Source: RGIG8368 sp045540275
GTDB taxonomy: Bacteria > Verrucomicrobiota > Kiritimatiellia > RFP12 > UBA1067
DNA: 64,000 nucleotides
Direction: 5' to 3'
Assembly (NCBI GenBank): GCA_045540275.1
Contig: JAZQGX010000235.1
Span: 20,699-84,698, forward strand
In this document: positions 36,321-44,435 of the stretch, in pieces
Position numbering within the stretch: position 1 is the first letter of the stretch
Layout: the number at the start of each line of letters is the position of its first letter
Program-made: the position numbers and the translations under genes
The notes under the pieces: generated by a model
What the model was told of the DNA's origin: nothing
Database searches by the model: none
The model's input: the letters and a program-made list of their open reading frames with translations, nothing else

Positions 36321-37274
36321 TTAGGGTCTGTCCCCAATTGTTCCGGCCAAAATCTGTAGCAAAGCATCTTTTAGCTGATTTACTCGGCGCTCCCTATTAG
36401 AAGTACGATAACCTTTAATGCAGATCAATCGTCCGCCATAATCATTGCCATCGTCCCAGACGGGCGCACCGTCTGTGGTGATAACACGTTTGCCGCGCTC
36501 CAGCGCTTCTGCAACCACTAACCCAAAATTCTCGCTCAACGTCGGCAACACCAGCACATCACACCAATCCCAAGCCTCTTCTTTTTCCGCTTCGCTCACC
36601 ACCCCGCAGAACTTCACATTCAATTCATGCTCCTTCGCCATCTGCCGAAGTTTACCCCCCTCTCCCTCATCCTTGCCAATGACTTTCAGTTCCAATCTCT
36701 GCGTCTCTGCACCTCTGCGTCTCTGCGTTAAAAAACATCTCATCGCTTCAAGCAAAAATTCCACGCCCTTCAAAGGATGCAACCTGCCGATAAAAAGCAA
36801 CCGCAAAGGATTGTGCACACTCTTCAGCGGCATATCCAACGCTCCGTCCCCAAGCGAGAGCATCTCAACCGTTTTGACCTTCAGCTCAAACTTCCGCACC
36901 CACTCGACTTCATCATCGCAAGTCGCCACAACCCGATCTGCTCTCCCGAAAAGCCAGCGCTCAATTGGCGTCACCCACATTTTTTTCCACCAGCGATGCC
37001 GCCGTTTAACCGGATCCATGCAACCATGCGGCATTCGAACAAGCGTTTTCTTAAGCCGCAATGCCGTCCATGCCGCCCTCATCACACCCGGCGTCCACAT
37101 GGAATGCACCCACACCTCATCTGCAGCAGCAATCTGCCGTTGTGTCCACGCCTTGAAATCGACACACTCTACACTCTTCCCGCTCGCGATCTGCCGCCGT
37201 GCCACCATTTTCGCCGCAACTGCGATTCCGCACGTCGGATCATCAAGCCCCGGAACTATATGAAGTATTTTCAT
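36321..37274 (-). CDS. Glycosyltransferase, family 4-like
   Basis: 317 residues, GT-B fold. The C-terminal half carries RLLFIGRLHPLKGVEFLLEA, and the donor-binding LPTLSENFGLVVAEALERGKRVITT. N-terminal MKILHIVPGLDDPTCGIAVAAK is acceptor-side. Likely adds a sugar in surface-polysaccharide assembly at the inner membrane. Two repeat insertions lie in the coding frame: CTCTGC octamers encoding LTQRRRGAETQRLE near residues 180-193, in a loop between two strands, and the C-terminal TIGDRP. Overlaps the YdcF-like gene by 4 bases. Confidence 0.9.
   Translation of the reverse strand: MKILHIVPGLDDPTCGIAVAAKMVARRQIASGKSVECVDFKAWTQRQIAAADEVWVHSMWTPGVMRAAWTALRLKKTLVRMPHGCMDPVKRRHRWWKKMWVTPIERWLFGRADRVVATCDDEVEWVRKFELKVKTVEMLSLGDGALDMPLKSVHNPLRLLFIGRLHPLKGVEFLLEAMRCFLTQRRRGAETQRLELKVIGKDEGEGGKLRQMAKEHELNVKFCGVVSEAEKEEAWDWCDVLVLPTLSENFGLVVAEALERGKRVITTDGAPVWDDGNDYGGRLICIKGYRTSNRERRVNQLKDALLQILAGTIGDRP
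36324..36335. repeat. GGGTCTGTCCCC repeat at the end of a glycosyltransferase gene
   Basis: Plus-oriented copy within TTAGGGTCTGTCCCCAATT. It supplies the last codons (TIGDRP) and the stop codon of the glycosyltransferase on the minus strand. With the two minus-oriented copies at 35.25-35.32 kb it brackets the RAYT gene. Confidence 0.85.
36697..36735. repeat. CTCTGC octamer repeat, in frame in a glycosyltransferase
   Basis: Four tandem octamers (CTCTGCGT, CTCTGCAC, CTCTGCGT, CTCTGCGT) running into TTAAAAAA. From the minus strand it reads TTTTTTAACGCAGAG and encodes FLTQRRRGAETQRLE. The same half-palindrome occurs in three other genes and three intergenic places in the window. Confidence 0.9.
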
Positions 37275-38101
37275 CGGAAAAAATTATAACCAATTAATCC
37301 AATCCACTCGTGAACTGCGATTGAATTTTTAAGTAATGCCTCAGCATTAGGCATAAAATCATAAAGCCCTAAAGATCGGTACCTCATAATCGAATACTCA
37401 AAATCAGCCGGTGCGCAAACTACTTCCACGTCAGGCGCATACTTTTCAAACATCAACCTCGCGCGCTTCATGTGCCATGCACTCGTCACTAGCAATATTT
37501 TCGATTTTGAGGCGGAATGATCTTTGATTGGATTGGCACACGATTCGTTTTTAACGACTTCCCCACCCATCGACTTGCCCGAACGTAATAACTGTTTTCG
37601 AACCACCTTGGCTTCTTCCTCGGTATTTCTTGCCTCTAAAAACACCACTTTCTTCTCTTCCACTCCGAAATCCATCAAAACACCGAGCGTGCTATCTTTA
37701 GGATTAAAACCGGTTGAAATAATTATTGGTGCCTTTCCTGCCTTCCAAAGTCGTGCAGCCTGCCAAACCCTATCGGCATTTGACGACATCTCACCATATG
37801 GACTTAATTCAACATTTCTTCCCATCCCGCCGCCGAGCAAAACTATTGCATCAGCCTTTGAGAAATTCTCTACTGACGGCACCCGGCCATCAACAAGAAA
37901 TTCACTTTCCAACGGGATGCCAAATAGAACCCTCATTATCGGCATTGAAAATAAAACAAGGCATACAACACTGCTGAATACAAAAAACAAACCGAGACGT
38001 AACCGTCCCTTCCAGACAGAATAAAAACCAATTGATAACGCTATTAATATCAACATCAATGGACTTGATAAAAAACCCACAAATTTATTTAAATAATACA
38101 T
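37271..38101 (-). CDS. YdcF/ElyC/SanA-family (DUF218) membrane protein
   Basis: 276 residues. Two N-terminal membrane helices (LMLILIALSIGFYSVW and LGLFFVFSSVVCLVLF), then a DUF218 domain: DAIVLLGGGMGRN, PIIISTGF, EARNTEEEAKVV and LLVTSAWHMKRARLMF. Members act in envelope biogenesis, ElyC being linked to peptidoglycan and lipid-carrier metabolism; the reaction is not settled. SD GGGAG lies 4 bases before ATG. The 188 AT-rich bases upstream hold nothing I recognise. Confidence 0.87.
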   Translation of the reverse strand: MYYLNKFVGFLSSPLMLILIALSIGFYSVWKGRLRLGLFFVFSSVVCLVLFSMPIMRVLFGIPLESEFLVDGRVPSVENFSKADAIVLLGGGMGRNVELSPYGEMSSNADRVWQAARLWKAGKAPIIISTGFNPKDSTLGVLMDFGVEEKKVVFLEARNTEEEAKVVRKQLLRSGKSMGGEVVKNESCANPIKDHSASKSKILLVTSAWHMKRARLMFEKYAPDVEVVCAPADFEYSIMRYRSLGLYDFMPNAEALLKNSIAVHEWIGLIGYNFFR

Positions 38102-38289
38102 TATTCTCCCTTTACGAAGTGATTAATTTAAGTCTCATCTCTTGTAAAATTGACAATCAATAAACAATCATATGATTCAATGTTCGGATTTCATAAATAA
38201 GCATTGAAAAAAATTAAAATAAAAGCGCCTTGTGTTTCAATAGTCAATTTTTCTAATACTAGATATGGTCAATTCATTTTCTAAAATAA

Positions 38290-39645
38290 TTACCTCTTGT
38301 TGCGTTTGTATAATGTGTAAATGCCAGTTTTTGATGCTGCGTGATAATACATTGGAATTGATTTACTAGCCCAGGACATATCAAGAAGAGCATTTTTGTC
38401 AAATGTACCAGCAGGGACAATAATATATTCACTTTTGCCACATTTAATATCATTAAGCATACAATCTCTATACGCAGAAGATGCAACTGATATGGTTCCT
38501 TGAAATGGGAATCGTGTTGGAGTTTGCGCATTTAGATAAAGATATACTAAGCAATCGCATCCCATAACAGTTACCGAATTAAAGTCTGTAATTTTAGATT
38601 TTAATTCGTTCATGGCCAATATCTTATCATCGTTATTGTGACACAGATTACGTTGCATTATCGCGATTATTAAAATTGATACTGCCACCGTAGTAGCAAT
38701 GTGACGTAGCAATTTATTCAGCTTGCAGTACAGAAGAGACAAAGGCAAAATGCATGCAGGTAAAATTGGACCATAGTATCTAAAAGTGCCCCCTGATAAA
38801 ATCACCATCGCCCAAGCAATAAAAAAATACATCAAATTAAGTTGTATAATCGATTTAAGCTTTTTAGAACCATCGTAAAAAAAATATTGATAAACCGCAA
38901 CAAAAAATATAAATGCAACAATAAAAAATCCGCGATTTATTTCTGGTAGCAAATTCAAACTCCCAGAATATATTTTATTATAAACTATATATACCTCCCA
39001 GAATGAATACAAGGCATCATTCACCCAAAAATATAACATAATAGGCGCAAAAACGAGCATAAAACCAATTATAAGGCCTATTAAAGCTTTAGTTTTATTT
39101 TGTCGCCATAACCAACACAACCCAATGGGACAAGCAACTGTAATCATATTCAGTTTTAGCATGAAAATTGCACCTACGCATAAACCCATAACGATGCAAT
39201 CTAACATAGACCAAGCATTCTCTTGTATACAAATCAGATATGAAATTAAAGCAAACACAATTATATACATTTCTGGCATGTTCCCACCGCATGCTAATAG
39301 GTGATAAATAGCAGAGATAGGAAAGATTACACTAATCGCTATATCCGCACTAACATACCTACGCGCCAATTTATAAGTAAGATACATTGCTAAGAGAAAT
39401 ATAAAGCTATCTAAAATAAAGATTCCCAAAAATGATGTTGGTGAAATCAGCCACCCCAATGCATCTATAAAATATATTAATGGGCCTTTATGATCAAAAA
39501 CATGTAGATATGGGACTAATCCATTGTTTAACATGCGGGCAACATACAAAAAAATTGAACTGTCCGTCCCTGCAGTATTTAAATAAGGATTAGAAAGAAA
39601 TCCGAAACAGGCAAAAACCAAAAGAAAATAAATAAAAATACGCAT
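38290..39645 (-). CDS. GT-C-like multispanning membrane glycosyltransferase
   Basis: 451 residues with about ten membrane helices. The extracytoplasmic segment after helix 1 (SNPYLNTAGTDSSIFLYVARM, then HVFDHKGPLIYF) has the Asp residues and the DHKGP typical of GT39/ArnT-type proteins that use polyprenyl-phosphate sugars. A soluble C-terminal part (about 370-451) follows. Probably decorates or initiates a glycan on the outer face of the membrane. AT-rich, unlike wbjC next door, which suggests a different origin. Confidence 0.7.
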   Translation of the reverse strand: MRIFIYFLLVFACFGFLSNPYLNTAGTDSSIFLYVARMLNNGLVPYLHVFDHKGPLIYFIDALGWLISPTSFLGIFILDSFIFLLAMYLTYKLARRYVSADIAISVIFPISAIYHLLACGGNMPEMYIIVFALISYLICIQENAWSMLDCIVMGLCVGAIFMLKLNMITVACPIGLCWLWRQNKTKALIGLIIGFMLVFAPIMLYFWVNDALYSFWEVYIVYNKIYSGSLNLLPEINRGFFIVAFIFFVAVYQYFFYDGSKKLKSIIQLNLMYFFIAWAMVILSGGTFRYYGPILPACILPLSLLYCKLNKLLRHIATTVAVSILIIAIMQRNLCHNNDDKILAMNELKSKITDFNSVTVMGCDCLVYLYLNAQTPTRFPFQGTISVASSAYRDCMLNDIKCGKSEYIIVPAGTFDKNALLDMSWASKSIPMYYHAASKTGIYTLYKRNKR

Positions 39646-39651
39646 AACAAA

Positions 39652-40899
39652 TCAAACATTAAGCCTAATGGTGTCTGGAACTAGCGGATCAAAGACTTCA
39701 TTTGCCCACATAACCGTCACCATGTCCGTATCGCCTACATTGACAATGTTGTGCGTGTAACCTGGCGGAATGCGCACGATTTCCAGCTTCTCCCCACTCA
39801 CCTTGTAGGAGATTATAGGCGCATTAGGATTATCCGCCATGCGAAAATTGATTTCCCCCTTGCCGCTCACAACAAGGAACTTCTCATGCTTCGTGTGATG
39901 CCAATGCTGCCCCTTGGTTATCCCGGGCTTCGAAACGTTCACGCTCACCTGCCCGCGCTCGGCGGAATGAAGCACCTCGGTGAAGCTACCGCGATTATCG
40001 CAATGCATTGTGAGCGGATAGCTAAATTTATCTTCCGGCAGCGCGGCAAGGTAGGTTGAGTAGAGTTTCTTGGTGAAACCATCCATCTGATCCGGCACCA
40101 TCAGCGTATTCGGCTCATCATGAAAACTCTTTATCAGATCCACTATCTCCCCCAAAGTCTTCGTGTAGGAAGGCGACACGGAGAAAATAGTGCTGTTTTT
40201 TAACGCAGAGTGGCAGAGTGGCAGAGTGACAGAGCCTATATATTCCCTCTGCTTCCCCGCTTCTCCGCTACTCTGCGTTAAACCATCCCCACAATCCTGT
40301 CCGGAACCTAAAACGCGCAACCCGAAACCCTCATCCAACTTACAACTCTCAACTTTCCCAACAAAACTCCTCACCACATCATCAATATACACCAGTGTCA
40401 CCGTCGCTTCAGTATCTCTTACCATAATCGGCAGATCCCGTGCGATATTGTAAACCCAAGTCGCAACAGCACTGTTGTAATTCGGCCTACACCATTTGCC
40501 GAACACATTAGCGAGTCTATACACATACACCGGCGCGCCGGTCTTCTCGCCATACGCCGTTACAGCGTCCTCAGCAGCCTTCTTGCTCTTACCGTAATCG
40601 TTATCAAGAGCGGCTTGAATGCTCGAACTTAAGAGTACCGGCGGCGGATTGCTCCTTGCCGCCAACTTCTCAAGAATATCCTCAGTGAAAACAGCATTCC
40701 CAGTCTGGAACTCTGCCGGATCCTTCGGACGGTTCACTCCGGCCAAGTGCATCACGAAATCGCATTCAGCAATATAGGCGTCAAGTTTCGCCTCATCGCC
40801 GAGGTCGTATTTCAGCACCTCAATATCAGGCATCTGTTCCAGCGTCAGGCACAAATTCCGCCCGACAAACCCCTTTGCCCCTGTTACGAGTATTTTCAT
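39652..40899 (-). CDS. wbjC: CapF/WbjC-type bifunctional epimerase-reductase of UDP-L-FucNAc synthesis
   Basis: 415 residues. The N-terminal SDR domain (MKILVTGAKGFVGRNL; 1-180) reduces the 4-keto sugar. The C-terminal cupin (about 270-415; RGSFTEVLHSAERGQVSVNV, KGQHWHHTKHEKFLVVSGKG, GYTHNIVNVGDTDMVTVMW) does C3 epimerisation, as in S. aureus CapF. CapF/WbjC proteins are about 370 residues. The excess of about 45 lies between the domains (about 183-234) and is encoded by repeats, including an 84-base palindrome. The start is the ATG before KILVTGA, without a clear SD. Whether the enzyme folds normally is unknown, but both domains are intact. Confidence 0.93.
   Translation of the reverse strand: MKILVTGAKGFVGRNLCLTLEQMPDIEVLKYDLGDEAKLDAYIAECDFVMHLAGVNRPKDPAEFQTGNAVFTEDILEKLAARSNPPPVLLSSSIQAALDNDYGKSKKAAEDAVTAYGEKTGAPVYVYRLANVFGKWCRPNYNSAVATWVYNIARDLPIMVRDTEATVTLVYIDDVVRSFVGKVESCKLDEGFGLRVLGSGQDCGDGLTQSSGEAGKQREYIGSVTLPLCHSALKNSTIFSVSPSYTKTLGEIVDLIKSFHDEPNTLMVPDQMDGFTKKLYSTYLAALPEDKFSYPLTMHCDNRGSFTEVLHSAERGQVSVNVSKPGITKGQHWHHTKHEKFLVVSGKGEINFRMADNPNAPIISYKVSGEKLEIVRIPPGYTHNIVNVGDTDMVTVMWANEVFDPLVPDTIRLNV
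40199..40350. repeat. 84-bp CTCTGC palindrome plus adjoining repeat units, in frame in wbjC
   Basis: TTTAACGCAGAG (40199-40210) and CTCTGCGTTAAA (40271-40282) are exact inverted ends of an 84-base unit (28 codons). TGGCAGAG octamers fill the left arm and CTCCGCTA/CTTCCCCG-type octamers the right arm. It is followed by GGTTCCGGACAGGATTG and ends in AACTTACAACTCTC (40337-40350), an exact 14-mer shared with 42167-42180. The whole block lies in the interdomain linker and keeps the frame. Confidence 0.88.
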
Positions 40900-40920
40900 A
40901 GTTTTTATCGTTTTGGACAT

Positions 40921-40972
40921 GATTAACAAGATTTACAAGATTCATAATCCCGTTAATCCTGTAAATCCTGTC
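40921..40972. repeat. AATCCTGT-family inverted repeat between wbjC and wbjD
   Basis: Left arm GATTAACAAGATTTACAAG (40921-40939), right arm GTTAATCCTGTAAATCCTGTC (40952-40972), inverted to each other around a 10-base centre. Each arm is itself an 11-base unit repeated. The right arm contains the stop codon of wbjD. Confidence 0.85.
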
Positions 40973-42101
40973 AAAAAGTCTCACCCCAAACCCGGCGTTT
41001 GATGTAATCAGTATAAGAGATTATTATGCGGACGACCTTCTCGCTTACATCGGGCATGGAATAGTCATACACCTTCCGGCAGGGCTTCGCGACATCCAGA
41101 TGCTTAAGCGCCTGAAGAATGCGCTCCTTGTTCTGCCCGACCATCATCACCGCCGCCTCTTCCATCGCTTCCGGACGCTCATGCGCCTCACGCAGATTAA
41201 GCGCCTTGAAACCAAGAATGCTCGACTCCTCGCTGATCGTTCCTGAATCGCTCAAGACCGCCTTTGCGTTCAGCTGCAGCGCCAGATACTCCGTAAGTCC
41301 CATCGGCTTCATGAGCTTTACGAGCTTATCGAACTTGACTCCTTTCGTTTCAATCATCTTGCGCGTACGCGGATGTGTCGAAACGATGATTGGGAGCTTA
41401 TATGCCGCTGCAATCTCATTTAGACATTCCACCAGATTCAAAAAGTGGCGTTCATCGGCAATGTTCTCTTCGCGATGCGCACTCACCACAAAATACTTGC
41501 CTTTGACTACCTTCATCGCCTTTAGAACCTTCGCCGCATTGCGCTTCACTTTCGGCATTTGCTCGGTGAGAACCTCCAGCATCGGCGAACCAGTCTTGAT
41601 GACCTGATCTGGGGGCAGACCTTCCTTCAAAAGATATTCACGCGCAATGCTCGAATAGCACAAATTGATGTCGCTGATGTGGTCGACAATCTTGCGGTTC
41701 GTTTCTTCCGGGACACGCTGATCGAAGCAGCGGTTTCCCGCCTCCATGTGGAATACCGGGATATGACGCTTCTTCGCCGCGATTGCACAAAGACAGCTGT
41801 TCGTATCGCCAAGTACCAGAAATGCTTCCGGCTTCGTCTCTTCAAGAACTGGGTCGATCGCTTCAAGAATCTTCCCGGCCGTCACCGTGGCATTGCCACC
41901 AGCGGCGTTAAGGAAGTAGTCGGGCTTCCTTAGACCAAGATCTTTGAAGAATACCTCGTTCAGTTCGTAGTCGTAGTTCTGTCCAGTATGCACAAGCACA
42001 TGCTCAACGGCTGGACTCGCATCGAGTTTCTTCATCACACACGCAAGCCTGATTATCTCAGGCCGCGTACCGACAACTGTCATCACTTTCAACTTTTTCA
42101 T
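40971..42101 (-). CDS. wbjD: UDP-N-acetylglucosamine 2-epimerase family enzyme (WbjD/CapG type)
   Basis: 376 residues, non-hydrolysing epimerase fold. MKKLKVMTVVGTRPEIIRLACV opens the protein; HTGQNYDYELN, LVLGDTNSCL, HMEAGNRCFDQRVPEETNRK, VSAHREENI and LSDSGTISEESSILG are family signatures. In this context it should perform the last C2 epimerisation to UDP-N-acetyl-L-fucosamine. The ATG start at 42101 has an AAGGA SD about 8 bases upstream. An 18-codon extension to a GTG at 42155 would be translated entirely from AATCCTGT repeat and is unlikely. Confidence 0.93.
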   Translation of the reverse strand: MKKLKVMTVVGTRPEIIRLACVMKKLDASPAVEHVLVHTGQNYDYELNEVFFKDLGLRKPDYFLNAAGGNATVTAGKILEAIDPVLEETKPEAFLVLGDTNSCLCAIAAKKRHIPVFHMEAGNRCFDQRVPEETNRKIVDHISDINLCYSSIAREYLLKEGLPPDQVIKTGSPMLEVLTEQMPKVKRNAAKVLKAMKVVKGKYFVVSAHREENIADERHFLNLVECLNEIAAAYKLPIIVSTHPRTRKMIETKGVKFDKLVKLMKPMGLTEYLALQLNAKAVLSDSGTISEESSILGFKALNLREAHERPEAMEEAAVMMVGQNKERILQALKHLDVAKPCRKVYDYSMPDVSEKVVRIIISYTDYIKRRVWGETF

Positions 42102-42120
42102 AAAATCAATCCTTTTGATC

Positions 42121-42180
42121 TTAGTAATCCTGTAAATCTTGTTAATCCTGTCCACTCGGAACTTACAACTTACAACTCTC
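42121..42180. repeat. AATCCTGT repeat and AACTTAC heptamer repeat between wbjD and the cupin gene
   Basis: AATCCTGTAAATCTTGTTAA (within 42125-42152) is a right arm of the AATCCTGT family. 42160-42180 consists of AACTTAC-type heptamers ending ACAACTCTC, the last 14 bases being identical to 40337-40350. The stop codon of the cupin gene lies in the heptamers. Confidence 0.8.
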
Positions 42181-42565
42181 TCCTGAAATCATCATTTTCA
42201 AATTCCCCGACCTTACAATCGGAGAATACCATAACTTCAGCATTTCCATCCTGCACAATCTTGAACCAATTTCCCGGCGACACTTTTAAAACGCATGGTC
42301 TCTCTGCATCAAGCACAAACTCCTCTGCACCTCTGCTACTCTGCAACTCTGCGTTAAAACTCTCAATGACAATAACCGTCCTTCCGCTCAACGGGAAAAA
42401 CCACTTCGTCTCTTTCTTATGCCCGATCCATCCCCGCACCGGCTGTTCTGCGCTGTTGGAGATGGTGTAGAACCGCTTCACTGCCGACATATCAAAGTCG
42501 TTGCAGAACCGCAATGCACCACGCACATCTGTATGCAGCCCACCTTGTATCAACATTGGATTCAT
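42170..42565 (-). CDS. Small WxcM/FdtA-like cupin
   Basis: 131 residues, single cupin domain of the WxcM-like/sugar 3,4-ketoisomerase group (DVRGALRFCNDFDMSAVKRFY, GWIGHKKETKWFFPLSGRTV, VSPGNWFKI). Its place between WbjD- and WbjB-type genes suggests an accessory or alternative epimerase in the deoxyamino-sugar pathway. Residues about 70-82 (FNAELQSSRGAEE) are encoded by a CTCTGC octamer repeat in frame, at a strand-strand turn. The final Leu and the stop come from another repeat. There is no clear SD; repeat DNA (42573 onward) begins 8 bases upstream of the ATG. Confidence 0.75.
   Translation of the reverse strand: MNPMLIQGGLHTDVRGALRFCNDFDMSAVKRFYTISNSAEQPVRGWIGHKKETKWFFPLSGRTVIVIESFNAELQSSRGAEEFVLDAERPCVLKVSPGNWFKIVQDGNAEVMVFSDCKVGEFENDDFRREL
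42323..42359. repeat. CTCTGC octamer repeat, in frame in the cupin gene
   Basis: CTCTGCAC, CTCTGCTA, CTCTGCAA and CTCTGCGTTAAAA in tandem. Read from the minus strand as FNAELQSSRGAE. Right-arm half of the same palindrome as in wbjC. Confidence 0.9.
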
Positions 42566-42572
42566 AGTTTTA

Positions 42573-42736
42573 TTTTTAACGCGGAGTGGCAGAGAAATTA
42601 AGAACTGACGGACTCTTCATGTCCCATGCAAACTTTAACCAATATCTATCAATATTAAAACCTCTGCTACTCCGCACCTCCGCTACTCTGCGTTAAAAAA
42701 TCCCACCCCAAAAAAACTCTGCCTCTCCGTACCTGT
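42573..42736. repeat. Intergenic CTCTGC-family inverted repeat
   Basis: Left arm TTTTTAACGCGGAGTGGCAG (from 42573), right arm of CTCTGC/CTCCGC octamers ending GCGTTAAAAAA (42662-42700), 67 bases apart, and a further CTCTGCCTCTCCGTACCTG at 42718-42736. It fills most of the 225-base gap upstream of the cupin gene. Confidence 0.85.
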
Positions 42737-42790
42737 GTGTTTAAAAACACACAGTTCATAACAATTCTACGTCCTTTCCCCACGCGGTTG

Positions 42791-44116
42791 CTACATATCT
42801 TCAATTGATAACCCTGACAAATTCATCGCCATACCGCTCTTTTCGGGATGCTTCTTGAAGAACGCTATTGTTTTTTCCCGCAGTCGCGCCTCGTCATAAC
42901 GTTCACCTGAAAGTTTCACTTCATAAAAATCCAATACCCCCTCAAACTCATTTTCGCACACCAAATCTATTTCATTCTCACCCTTACGATCCCACCAACT
43001 GCCGATTCGCGTATATCGTCCCTCCTCGAAAAACTTCGCCTTGAAATATTGCTCAAGAGCCCGCCCGGCAAAAACATCAAAATCGCGTTCAATAATTTTC
43101 TGGAATTGCACCATCTGCCTCTGCTCGACAAGGTGTAGATACTTATAGACAAATCTAAACCAAAATCTGAAAAAGCAATCATTTATTCCATAAAGACAAT
43201 TTCTGGTCGTAACCTGCTCATAAATTGGATGCGTCTTTGAAATATAACCATATGAAGACTCAAGCTTTGTCAAATGTCCTCCAATTTCAGTTCCAATAAT
43301 ATTTCTAATTTCAGCGAATGACGTCTTACCCGCCGCGATAGAGGTTAATATTGAAAAATATGTACCATAATCCTTTCCAAACTCATCACTTAAAATGACG
43401 CGTCCTTCGTCAATATACGATGAACTTGGCGAACATACATACTTAATCATATCTGCTTTAGTAAACGACTTAGCGTCCATCAGCAATTCCACATAGCGCG
43501 CAACACCTCCACTAAGTGTCCAAAGAGCCAATAAATCCCGGTTGACAACGCATCCCGCACATTCCTCAAGCACCTGCTTCATGACTTTCACAGGGAAAGG
43601 TTCTATATGCAACTTCGCGGTATTCCTGCCGTAAAGGGGTTGGGAATCGTCAAAAAAGATTTTCGTCATCAATCTATTTACGCTACCGCAAACAACCAAA
43701 TTAAGGCGGCTCTTCTTATGATAGCGATCCCAAACAGACTGTATCTCTCCAAAAATCCCAGAATTTATCCTATCAAATTCCTGAAATTCATCAATCACAA
43801 GTGTCAACGGTTTTGTAACGGAATAAGCCATTATAATCTCAAACAGTTGACCAAATCGCTCCGCGTTACCTAATATGGGCTGATCAATAACCTTTTGAAT
43901 CTCCTCTTGAAAAATTGAACACAAATCTTTTTCTGTACGGCGAGAAACAAAAAGATACAAATAAGATCCTACACCATCATTAAGCGCCTTGTCAACAAGC
44001 TCTGTTTTCCCAATACGCCGCCGCCCCGTCACAACAGTAAATTGCGACGTTTCGCGCGAAATCTCAAGAATGCGCTTAAGTTCCGCGATTTCTATATCTC
44101 TGCCATAAAATTTCAT
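42791..44116 (-). CDS. AAA ATPase of the archaeal-type ATPase/DUF234 family
   Basis: 441 residues. The N-terminal AAA domain has MKFYGRDIEIAELKRI, Walker A TGRRRIGKTEL (about 30-40), Walker B TLVIDEFQEF, and sensor VVCGSVNRLM. A winged-helix region (about 235-290) is followed by a C-terminal DUF234 domain with a PD-(D/E)XK-like GENEIDLVCENEF...FYEVKL (about 375-400). The family is widespread, often mobile, and its role is unsettled; nuclease-linked self-maintenance has been suggested. It has no place in sugar synthesis yet splits the FucNAc genes. SD AGGGGGG 5 bases before ATG, own promoter and a palindromic leader. Confidence 0.87.
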   Translation of the reverse strand: MKFYGRDIEIAELKRILEISRETSQFTVVTGRRRIGKTELVDKALNDGVGSYLYLFVSRRTEKDLCSIFQEEIQKVIDQPILGNAERFGQLFEIIMAYSVTKPLTLVIDEFQEFDRINSGIFGEIQSVWDRYHKKSRLNLVVCGSVNRLMTKIFFDDSQPLYGRNTAKLHIEPFPVKVMKQVLEECAGCVVNRDLLALWTLSGGVARYVELLMDAKSFTKADMIKYVCSPSSSYIDEGRVILSDEFGKDYGTYFSILTSIAAGKTSFAEIRNIIGTEIGGHLTKLESSYGYISKTHPIYEQVTTRNCLYGINDCFFRFWFRFVYKYLHLVEQRQMVQFQKIIERDFDVFAGRALEQYFKAKFFEEGRYTRIGSWWDRKGENEIDLVCENEFEGVLDFYEVKLSGERYDEARLREKTIAFFKKHPEKSGMAMNLSGLSIEDM

Positions 44117-44130
44117 ATTCGCCCCCCTTA

Positions 44131-44167
44131 TTCACAAACACTCGTTTGCCAAACATGTGTTTGTGAA
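44131..44167. promoter_or_regulatory. 37-bp near-perfect palindrome at the transcription start of the ATPase gene
   Basis: TTCACAAACAC (44131-44141) and GTGTTTGTGAA (44157-44167) are an exact 11-base inverted pair. Between them GTTTG-C-CAAAC is a second, nested pair. Only the two TC/AT dinucleotides and the centre break the symmetry. It begins at the predicted +1 of the ATPase promoter and ends 14 bases before the ATG. It could be an operator for repression or a hairpin at the 5' end of the mRNA. Confidence 0.85.
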
Positions 44168-44172
44168 GAGGT

Positions 44173-44201
44173 ATTATATCACCATTCTATTTACACCGCA
44201 A
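44173..44201 (-). promoter_or_regulatory. Sigma-70 promoter of the DUF234 ATPase gene
   Basis: Minus strand -35 TTGCGG (44196-44201), 17-base spacer, perfect -10 TATAAT (44173-44178). Predicted start about 44166, the first bases of the palindrome. Confidence 0.72.
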
Positions 44202-44393
44202 TGACCATTCCATCAATAGTAAAATGACATATCAATCTTATCTTGTATACTTTCAGCCGCAAAAAAGGACGCATAGGGCGTGTAGTTTTTAGCCGTGTAA
44301 AACGTGGAGAAACGTGGAGATTTTGTAATATGCTTGGGTATTGCCACACCTTTAATCATCCTTTCTTCGCCCTTAAACTTCCACTATCACATC

Positions 44394-44432
44394 CTCTGTT
44401 TCTCTGCCACTCTGCTACTCTGCGTAAAAAAA
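44394..44432. repeat. CTCTGC octamer repeat downstream of wbjB
   Basis: CTCTGTTT, (T)CTCTGCCA, CTCTGCTA and CTCTGCGTAAAAAA directly after the wbjB stop (3 bases away). Right-arm half only. The rest of the 319-base gap 44117-44435 holds the ATPase promoter and palindrome and otherwise nothing I recognise. Confidence 0.88.
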
Positions 44433-44435
44433 AAA

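Noticed and set aside
38102..38289. Small gene or RNA in the AT-rich gap
   Set aside because: No frame with an SD, no stable hairpin and no family resemblance seen.
42102..42155. Longer N-terminus of the 2-epimerase from GTG 42155
   Set aside because: The 18 extra codons are pure AATCCTGT repeat and a good SD precedes the inner ATG.
44200..44393. Further gene between the ATPase promoter and wbjB
   Set aside because: Short frames there have no SD or coding character; apart from the promoter and the repeat nothing is supported.
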